In this document: positions 15,612 to 20,873 of the stretch, one piece after another
Layout of the letters: every line of letters starts with the position of its first letter
Numbering within the stretch: the first letter of the stretch is position 1
Assembly (NCBI GenBank): GCA_043813445.1
Contig: JBDRLD010000084.1
Location: 1 to 20,873, forward strand
Reading direction: 5' to 3'
Length of the DNA: 20,873 nt
From: JBDRLD01 sp043813445
GTDB taxonomy: Bacteria; Patescibacteriota; Patescibacteriia; JACPHY01
Translations under genes and position numbers: made by a program
The notes under the pieces: model-generated
What the model saw: the letters and a program-made list of their open reading frames with translations, nothing else
Databases searched by the model: none
Told to the model about the DNA's origin: nothing

Positions 15612-15636
15612 AACCTCGGCCGGGATGGCCGAGGTT
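15612..15636 (-). terminator. terminator of array gene I
   Basis: AACCTCGGCC / GGCCGAGGTT, 10-bp perfect stem with a 5-nt loop, 15 nt after the stop. Followed on the minus strand by TCCATTTTCCTTCG. Confidence 0.85.
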
Positions 15637-15651
15637 GGTGGTGCTGAGTTG

Positions 15652-16758
15652 TTATGGAGACGTTGTACGTAGTGCATCGATGTCCGTCTTATACACGTCA
15701 TTTCCTCCGACAAGGAGGAGCCTGCGAATGCGAAGGAACACGTTTTCGTGTGCCGAGCAGCAGGCGATGACAACAGCAGGAAGTCCCCCCTCGTCAATCG
15801 TCAGACGACCGCGCCGATCGAGTACTGCGAGTAGATGCTTTGCGTCACCGTCTGTGTGCGTGTGGAATGCACCACCAATGCCGTTCGTTGCCGAGTCACC
15901 ACAAACCATGCAGTGTTTGTCGCTTAGGTGCTCGGCGTCGAGTATGGAGGCAAAGCTGATTGCCTTTGTCGGACGAATCGGTGGACACACTACGGTGGAC
16001 TGGGTCCGCGTAACCATGACACGATTCACGAGGCACGTGCTGATCATCGAGTTCCAGATACTTCGGAGCGCCGAGTCGTGCGTAGGGCAAGCGCTGATGC
16101 GCATTTGGGACGATCCATTAAAAACCGCCTCGACTTCCGGGGACTCCGAAAACATAACGGAAACGACGGGCACTTTGGACGACGGCACGACGATGCGACA
16201 GCTTGTGAAGCCCCCGGACGATAGTCCACAAACAAAGCATGTGAGCGAAACGTCCGGATCCGGGGGAAGATACTCGGTTGGTATGCATGTCACGCCACGA
16301 TCCAGCTCACGCGCGATTGTGCGAAGACTCAGGACATACTGGAGAGCGACGACATTTTGTCGCTTGATGTGGCGGGTAAGGATTTCCAGGAGACGCGCGT
16401 GTGCATCGCATGCACTGATGCGCACTCGATGAGAGATCGCGCTAATATGGCTGTCGGTTTCGAATCGATACGCGCCATTGCCAACCAGTTCGACTATTCG
16501 AGCGGATTCGCCATCACTGGTACTGAATGACTCAATGTAACGACCGCCAGCGTTTTCCACACAATCACAGAAGCAGCACTGTGAGTGCATACCATGAGCG
16601 GCGGTGCAGAGGAGGAATCGCTCCGAAGCGTCCTCTCGAACTTGCGGCCGTATTGGAGTAACGATGTCCGAGATTCCGTACATCGTGATGATTCTCGGGC
16701 GGATGATGGTTCGGTACACGGCTTTGAGATCGTTCGGCACAGATGGAACAATGTGCAT
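15652..16758 (-). CDS. array gene I: three-module CxxC/CxxH putative zinc protein
   Basis: 368 residues from ATG at 16758, chosen for the upstream GGAGAGG and the start of the family helix (DLKAVYRTIIRPRIITMYG, 10-28); this helix is the most divergent of the nine. Modules: C61/C64 (within CCFCDC) with C117/H120; C174/C177 with C224/H227; C283/C286 with C334/H337 (within ACCSAH). The doubled Cys around modules 1 and 3 makes the exact ligands uncertain. It is the first gene of the array in transcription order, divergent from rmuC, with its own promoter and terminator. The leader holds an ACCGC/GCGGT hairpin (16801-16816). Function unknown. Confidence 0.87.
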   Translation of the reverse strand: MHIVPSVPNDLKAVYRTIIRPRIITMYGISDIVTPIRPQVREDASERFLLCTAAHGMHSQCCFCDCVENAGGRYIESFSTSDGESARIVELVGNGAYRFETDSHISAISHRVRISACDAHARLLEILTRHIKRQNVVALQYVLSLRTIARELDRGVTCIPTEYLPPDPDVSLTCFVCGLSSGGFTSCRIVVPSSKVPVVSVMFSESPEVEAVFNGSSQMRISACPTHDSALRSIWNSMISTCLVNRVMVTRTQSTVVCPPIRPTKAISFASILDAEHLSDKHCMVCGDSATNGIGGAFHTHTDGDAKHLLAVLDRRGRLTIDEGGLPAVVIACCSAHENVFLRIRRLLLVGGNDVYKTDIDALRTTSP

Positions 16759-16822
16759 GTCCGGCCTCTCCGTGGAAAGGAGTGTTGTGTTTGAAGGAAC
16801 ACCGCTCCATTGCGGTCGTGTG

Positions 16823-16851
16823 ACCGTATCACGGCGCGGCCCCTCTGTCAA
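16823..16851 (-). promoter_or_regulatory. promoter of array gene I
   Basis: Minus strand: TTGACA (16846-16851), 17 bp, TACGGT (16823-16828). It lies in the divergent region shared with rmuC. Confidence 0.85.
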
Positions 16852-16950
16852 GCCATGGGTTCGCCCTGCGCGCGTAGGTAGGGTACGATGTTTCTGCGCG
16901 GCCCTTATGGGTCTTCGCGCCTTTTCTCAAAATATTGCGACTCGCGTTCT

Positions 16951-17973
16951 ATGGACACGCTTCTCCCCGTGATTCTTGTAGTACTCATATTGGGATTTGT
17001 TGTAATGTTCATTGCACTCACGCGGCAAATCCGTGATCTTCGGGCTGGCCAGCAGGACGATCGCTCGGCACAGCTCCTCAATCAGAACATTCAGGGCATG
17101 CAGCAGCGGCTCGACGAGACGACGAAGTCGGTGAACGAGCGGCTTGACCGGGCGGCATCGTACATTGCGACGAGCATGAGCGCGGTCACGAAGACGATGA
17201 GCGACGTGGGGAAGGAGCTTGGCGGAGTGCAGGAGATCGGGCAAAATTTGAAACGTTTCCAAGAGGTGCTCAATGCGCCAAAGCTTCGCGGGAATCTTGG
17301 AGAGCACATTTTGGCGGAATCGCTCGCACAGGTGTTCCCGCGTGAGCACTACACGCTGCAGCACAAGTTCCGTGGCGGCGAAACCGTCGACGCAATCGTA
17401 CGCACCGAAGGTGGCTTTATCCCAATCGATTCAAAGTTTCCTTTTGAGCAATGGCGTCGTTCGCAGGAAGCGGAAGATCCGCAAGAGGCGAAGACCGCCA
17501 TGCGTGAGTTCACGCGTTCGGTGAAGAAGCACATTGATGACGTTCGAAAGAAGTATATTCTCACAGAAGAAGGGACGGTAGATTTCGCGGTGATGTACGT
17601 CCCGTCCGAGGCACTTTTTTACGATGTAGTGCTCGCATCGGCGGAGCTCATGGAATTTGCTCGCGAGCGGAAGGTGCTCCTCGTGTCGCCGAATTCATTC
17701 TTCCATTTTCTCCGCGCGGTGTTCATGGGGCTTGAGCGGGGGAAGGTTGCACAGGAAGCAATGAAGGTGTGGGAGCTTTTGAAGGGAGTGCAGCAGGAAT
17801 TTGGGAAGTTTGGCGAGTCGGTTTCGCTGGTGAGTCGTCATGTCACGAACGCGAAGAACGCCATAGATAGTGTGAGTACGGAGTATTCGAGGCTCGCCGT
17901 TCGGATGGAGCGCGTCGAGATGCTCAAACCGAGTGCAAATGTGGAAGTGCTCGAGGAGGAGATTGATTCGTAA
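16951..17973 (+). CDS. rmuC: RmuC family protein (DNA recombination limiting protein)
   Basis: 340 residues from ATG at 16951. Residues 5-24 form an N-terminal membrane anchor, 25-100 a predicted coiled coil (LNQNIQGMQQRLDETTKSVN), and about 105-325 the RmuC domain. The domain has the PD-(D/E)xK nuclease-like pattern: E119 in GNLGEH, D147 in ETVDAIV, and D160/K162 in PIDSKFP. In E. coli loss of RmuC raises inversion between short inverted repeats, and the protein is thought to cleave or limit aberrant DNA structures. Start choice: an in-frame ATG at 16888 would put extra residues before the anchor. Neither start has a clear Shine-Dalgarno. First of a likely plus-strand run with the next two genes. 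Confidence 0.93.
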   Translation: MDTLLPVILVVLILGFVVMFIALTRQIRDLRAGQQDDRSAQLLNQNIQGMQQRLDETTKSVNERLDRAASYIATSMSAVTKTMSDVGKELGGVQEIGQNLKRFQEVLNAPKLRGNLGEHILAESLAQVFPREHYTLQHKFRGGETVDAIVRTEGGFIPIDSKFPFEQWRRSQEAEDPQEAKTAMREFTRSVKKHIDDVRKKYILTEEGTVDFAVMYVPSEALFYDVVLASAELMEFARERKVLLVSPNSFFHFLRAVFMGLERGKVAQEAMKVWELLKGVQQEFGKFGESVSLVSRHVTNAKNAIDSVSTEYSRLAVRMERVEMLKPSANVEVLEEEIDS

Positions 17974-17984
17974 GTAAAACTCGT

Positions 17985-18004
17985 CTACCGTATTGGAGCG
18001 GTAG
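17985..18004 (+). other. small hairpin after rmuC
   Basis: CTACCG / CGGTAG with an 8-nt loop and no T-run, between rmuC and the next start. Too weak for a terminator; it may shape the start region of the next gene. Confidence 0.3.
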
Positions 18005-18020
18005 GGGTAACTGAAGACCT

Positions 18021-19106
18021 ATGCCAACGAAGAAAGCAGCACGGAAGCCGTCGTCGTCCCCGACGGGTTCGTCGCGTGCGCAAACGCAAAAGCGAGGATT
18101 TGGGGTGACCGAGTTCGGGCTCATCCTCATCCTCATCATCGGGACACTTATCGTCTGGCGCCAGCAGCGGCAGATCGAGCAGCTTGCCGGTACACCACCG
18201 GACGCTGTAGAGGCGGTTGTGGAGGCCCCGAGTACTGATGGGGACACCGACACACTGACGGCACCGGTGACGTGGGAAGTGACCGAAGCACCGGCAGAGT
18301 GCGGACAGGCAATGCAGCAGCTCATTGCGAAGGATGCGGCCGGAAATGAGCAGGTAATTATCGCATCGTTGCAGGAGTCACTTGGAATGGATGAAGCACA
18401 GGAGCTCTCCGTTGTGGAAGCGGGGGATACGTCGGTGTTACTTGCGTATACTCCGTGCGAAACCGTTGCTGTCGATGCCGAGCCGATTCCTCCTGGGACT
18501 GCAATTCGGAAGGGGTATGCGCGCGCATCGCTTACGGGTGACGGTGCGCTGGAGCTCGTGTCACCAAGCATCGCGCTCGAATGTCCGAGTGGACTTGATG
18601 CGGTATTGGAGAGCACCGAATTTACTTTCTGCTACCCAAGTTCGTGGGGACTAACACAGGTAATTCGAACAGTGGAAGATGGCGAAGTCCATGCCGGAGG
18701 CACGCGCGCGACACTCGGATTCAATCACATGCCGCTCGTGAGTATTGAGATGACGACGCCCGGGTACGAGATGATTGGCGGAACCGATTATCCCTCGCCA
18801 CCGTTCCACATGAGCCTCGTGCTGAGTGATGACGATATTGAGAAGATATTGAACGATCGATACGGAGAGGTGGCCGAACTCGTTCGCATGAAATTTGATG
18901 AACGCGATGCCGTGCTCGCACGTATTATGAGTCCGGTGTACGACGATACATTTGCCCCGACTGAAGAAGAAGAGCCGTTGAACTACCTTGTGATCCCGAA
19001 TGCCATGCGTCGAGACGGACAGGCATATGATATGCTCTTCCTCGCACATGGAATTGATGAGACAATGACCCTTGATGCACTCATTGCAACACTGCGATTC
19101 AAGTAG
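18021..19106 (+). CDS. single-pass membrane protein with extracytoplasmic domain, unknown
   Basis: 361 residues from ATG at 18021. The first 28 residues are basic and Ser/Thr/Lys-rich, followed by one membrane segment at about 32-46 (FGLILILIIGTLIVW), so the rest is likely outside the membrane with the N-terminus inside. The exported part has an early helix (RQQRQIEQLAG), a Thr/Glu-rich linker, and a domain containing C204 (ECPSG) and FTFCYPSSWGL, a phrase seen in PsbP-like or lipoprotein-type beta domains. The few Cys residues could form a disulfide. No catalytic motif seen. It lies 47 nt after rmuC and 18 nt before the next gene, so it is probably co-transcribed. Confidence 0.85.
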   Translation: MPTKKAARKPSSSPTGSSRAQTQKRGFGVTEFGLILILIIGTLIVWRQQRQIEQLAGTPPDAVEAVVEAPSTDGDTDTLTAPVTWEVTEAPAECGQAMQQLIAKDAAGNEQVIIASLQESLGMDEAQELSVVEAGDTSVLLAYTPCETVAVDAEPIPPGTAIRKGYARASLTGDGALELVSPSIALECPSGLDAVLESTEFTFCYPSSWGLTQVIRTVEDGEVHAGGTRATLGFNHMPLVSIEMTTPGYEMIGGTDYPSPPFHMSLVLSDDDIEKILNDRYGEVAELVRMKFDERDAVLARIMSPVYDDTFAPTEEEEPLNYLVIPNAMRRDGQAYDMLFLAHGIDETMTLDALIATLRFK

Positions 19107-19124
19107 TCGTAAACGATTAAAGGT

Positions 19125-20471
19125 ATGGCCAATTCCGCAGAGAAATTTTCCGTATCCGATAACGAGGACGACGCAGAGATCGCCGCTCATAGTAGCTTGA
19201 CGGCAGATGAGCAGGATGTTCAGGTGCCTGAGCGTGGTCCGGGCACGGAACTCTCTCCCGAAGAAGAAGCATTTAATTTGGCTGTTGATCTCGGGAAGGA
19301 GGCGGAGTCCGCGCGGAAGGAGTTGGCCGGGGAGAAAATTATCGATGAGGCGGAGCTGAAGAATTTGAAGCCGGATCAGCTTCTCTCCTCCATGTCACTC
19401 GAGGCGGTGATTACGAAGTTCGCATCGGAACATGGTGCGAGTTACGAGGCGACGCTCCGCGAGCTCGGCATCTTCAGGAATACGAGCGATCCAAAGGGGC
19501 ACTGGCGGATTCGTCGGCCTGGATCGAATGAGACACTCCCGGGATCGTTCGAAGATAAGGACGTACTCAAGGCGTTAGTACTCGGTGCGCATGCCGCATC
19601 CGGCGTTGAGGATCCGGAGGCACGCAAAATCGCGATGTGGCAGGTGGAGCAACGCGTGCTCTCGTACCTGGGTCTCGAGCAGAAGAAGCGTGCTGCGACA
19701 AAGGAGAAAAAGGACGATACGAGCGAGGCGACTGAGGAAGGGCAAGAGGACACTGCGGAACCGGTGATGCCGGACAAGGATCCATTCGTACAAGGCGATC
19801 AGGGCGAGAGTCCGACGAGCGTGTTCGAACAGATGGCGCAGGACCCAAATACGTTCATGGAGGAGCAGACCGAGCAGTCATGGCAGAATATGGAGGAGCT
19901 GTTCGGTGAAGATGGTACATTGCTCATGCAGGAGTTGCAGCCGGATGTGAAAACCGGCATGCTTCCCGAGGAATCCGATGACGAGAAGAAGGGTCGTCTT
20001 GCCGGGCTCCTCGACAAGCTTCGTATCCCTGCGCGGAGGGCGGGCATTGCGTTGGTAGTTGCACTCTCGCTACTCGCATCCAATATCGATCGTGGAGATC
20101 GCGGGACGGCAGAGTCTCCGGAGGGCAGCGATGCGGGTGTTGGGGATGTCATCGAGCCCAATACCGATGCCGGACCCGATTCTACCGGCGGGGGGCTTGA
20201 TGAATTCCCGGACACACAGGAAGTAACTGCAACTCGATGGGTTTCACATATTGCGCTCGAGCTTCTGCACGCGGCAGGCGCGGATAATGAAACGGCGCAG
20301 CAGTACTACAAGCAGGTGGCCGAGCGAATCGCAATTGACAACGGTATCGGTGCTCCGTCACTCGGCGTTGAAGGAGGAGGTGTACTCGACGAAACACGCA
20401 TGGGAGGGGCAAATGTGGACGTCCATAGTGCAAAGCAGTTTGTGCAGGAGATTATGAAGCAGGTCGGATAA
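19125..20471 (+). CDS. acidic protein with one internal membrane segment, unknown
   Basis: 448 residues from ATG at 19125 with AAAGG upstream. Residues 1-70 are highly acidic; 75-185 look like a folded helical domain with Trp and Arg motifs (GHWRIRRPGSNE); 186-260 are a Lys/Glu-rich, low-complexity linker. One hydrophobic span at about 306-319 (GIALVVALSLLASN) follows a basic RIPARR stretch, which suggests the long N-terminal part is cytosolic. Residues 320-448 would be outside: a Gly/Asp/Pro linker, then a helical region. It resembles cell-surface or envelope proteins peculiar to CPR lineages, but no family is recognised. Followed by the rpsT promoter. Confidence 0.85.
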   Translation: MANSAEKFSVSDNEDDAEIAAHSSLTADEQDVQVPERGPGTELSPEEEAFNLAVDLGKEAESARKELAGEKIIDEAELKNLKPDQLLSSMSLEAVITKFASEHGASYEATLRELGIFRNTSDPKGHWRIRRPGSNETLPGSFEDKDVLKALVLGAHAASGVEDPEARKIAMWQVEQRVLSYLGLEQKKRAATKEKKDDTSEATEEGQEDTAEPVMPDKDPFVQGDQGESPTSVFEQMAQDPNTFMEEQTEQSWQNMEELFGEDGTLLMQELQPDVKTGMLPEESDDEKKGRLAGLLDKLRIPARRAGIALVVALSLLASNIDRGDRGTAESPEGSDAGVGDVIEPNTDAGPDSTGGGLDEFPDTQEVTATRWVSHIALELLHAAGADNETAQQYYKQVAERIAIDNGIGAPSLGVEGGGVLDETRMGGANVDVHSAKQFVQEIMKQVG

Positions 20472-20475
20472 GGCC

Positions 20476-20504
20476 TTGACGTTGTTTTTGGGGTGCGCTA
20501 GTGT
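20476..20504 (+). promoter_or_regulatory. promoter upstream of rpsT
   Basis: -35 TTGACG (20476-20481), 17 bp, -10 TAGTGT (20499-20504) preceded by GC; 4 nt after the stop of the preceding gene. Predicted start is near 20511. Confidence 0.75.
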
Positions 20505-20511
20505 ACGGACT

Positions 20512-20581
20512 GAGGGGGAGTCGGGTGCTCTTCGCAGTAGCCATCTTGCCAGTACACTCGGCTCCCCCCTCTTCCTTTTTT
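20512..20581 (+). ncRNA. 5'-terminal hairpin with T-tract: attenuator or small RNA
   Basis: 20512-20527 pairs with 20555-20571 in a 16-bp stem with one bulged C and two G-U pairs, around a 27-nt loop. It is followed directly by TTCCTTTTTT. Because the promoter lies just upstream, the hairpin would open the transcript, and the T-tract ends 17 nt before the rpsT ATG. This looks like an intrinsic terminator inside the rpsT leader, or a complete RNA of about 70 nt. If the promoter is not used it would simply terminate the upstream operon. Confidence 0.6.
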
Positions 20582-20598
20582 GCAATCATTTGTAGTTT

Positions 20599-20859
20599 AT
20601 GCCAAATAAAGCAAACGCCTGGAAAGCCCTCCGCCAGTCAAAGCGCCACGCAGTACGGAACAAGGGCGTCCGCGATGGTGTGACGTTTCTCCGTCGAAAG
20701 CTGAAGCGATCGCTCGAATCGGGTGACGCGGCGCAGGCCGGTGCAGCATTCAAGGACGTCCAGAAGGCGCTCGATCGAGCAGCCGAGAAAGGCGTCATGA
20801 AGGACAACACCGTCTCGCGGTTGAAGTCGAGAGCAGTGACAAAATTACAGAAAATGTAA
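20599..20859 (+). CDS. rpsT: 30S ribosomal protein S20
   Basis: 86 residues, the usual length. Family hallmarks are an N-terminal MPNKANAWKALRQSKRHAVRN block, a middle helix with LKRSLESGD and AFKDVQKALDRAAEKG, and a C-terminal KDNTVSRLKSRAVTKL. S20 binds 16S rRNA early in 30S assembly and in some bacteria represses its own translation. No Shine-Dalgarno is visible before the ATG, which fits a gene controlled through its leader. It has its own promoter and follows a terminator-like hairpin. Confidence 0.93.
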   Translation: MPNKANAWKALRQSKRHAVRNKGVRDGVTFLRRKLKRSLESGDAAQAGAAFKDVQKALDRAAEKGVMKDNTVSRLKSRAVTKLQKM

Positions 20860-20873
20860 ACGAAAAACGACTC

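Noticed and set aside
3934..16758. HNH or recombination endonuclease VII-like nuclease domains, suggested by CxxC and CxxH
   Set aside because: The catalytic Asp-His-Asn motif between Cys pairs is missing, and the second ligand pair is CxxH followed by a Leu-rich helix rather than CxxC/N.
3934..16758. Secreted surface or antigenic-variation proteins
   Set aside because: None of the nine proteins has a signal peptide or membrane segment, so surface exposure is not supported.
20505..20590. tRNA or SRP RNA gene
   Set aside because: There is no cloverleaf or T-loop, and no GGAAGCAGCCA-type SRP apical motif; only one long hairpin is seen.

Overview
The window looks like part of a bacterial chromosome, probably from the Candidate Phyla Radiation (Patescibacteria). 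This rests on an S20 gene and RmuC and ComM homologues sitting beside many lineage-specific hypothetical proteins, short intergenic gaps, and strong sigma70-like promoters of the form TTGACA-17 bp-TAnnnT. TGA ends at least two convincing genes (stops at 7341 and 10522), so the standard code is likely. I cannot place the organism more precisely from sequence alone.

Left flank (1-3909): the 5' part of a minus-strand comM (YifB-type AAA+ Mg-chelatase-like) gene runs off the left edge. Upstream of it lies a two-gene minus-strand operon of very small membrane proteins. A roughly 550-bp gap follows, with a plus-strand promoter, a possible 57-codon ORF and a strong hairpin. Next comes a plus-strand ABC exporter half-transporter (2123-3874) ending in a large hairpin.

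Centre (3934-16758): about 12.8 kb is filled by nine tandem minus-strand paralogues, here called A to I from left to right. All begin with a conserved N-terminal helix (ELRxVxxxxIxPxLxxxYG). After it come two to four copies of a module: CxxC(G), then 42-57 residues, then (G/S/A)xCxxHxxxLxxL. I count 29 modules. They look like cytosolic multi-zinc-site proteins of unknown function, and I know of no named family that matches. Almost every gene is its own transcription unit, with a near-consensus promoter (-35 TTGACA or TTGACG, exactly 17 bp, -10 TAnnnT, often preceded by TGC), a good Shine-Dalgarno and a hairpin terminator. The exception is the E/F pair, which appears to share F's promoter. Duplicated intergenic cassettes (before A and before C) and near-identical 5' ends of G and H show that the array grew by tandem duplication. 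This array is the most likely undescribed system in the window.

Right flank (16951-20873): plus-strand rmuC, a single-pass membrane protein, an acidic protein with one internal membrane segment, and rpsT (ribosomal protein S20). A promoter and a long 5'-terminal hairpin with a T-tract stand between the last two genes, suggesting a small RNA or an attenuated rpsT leader.
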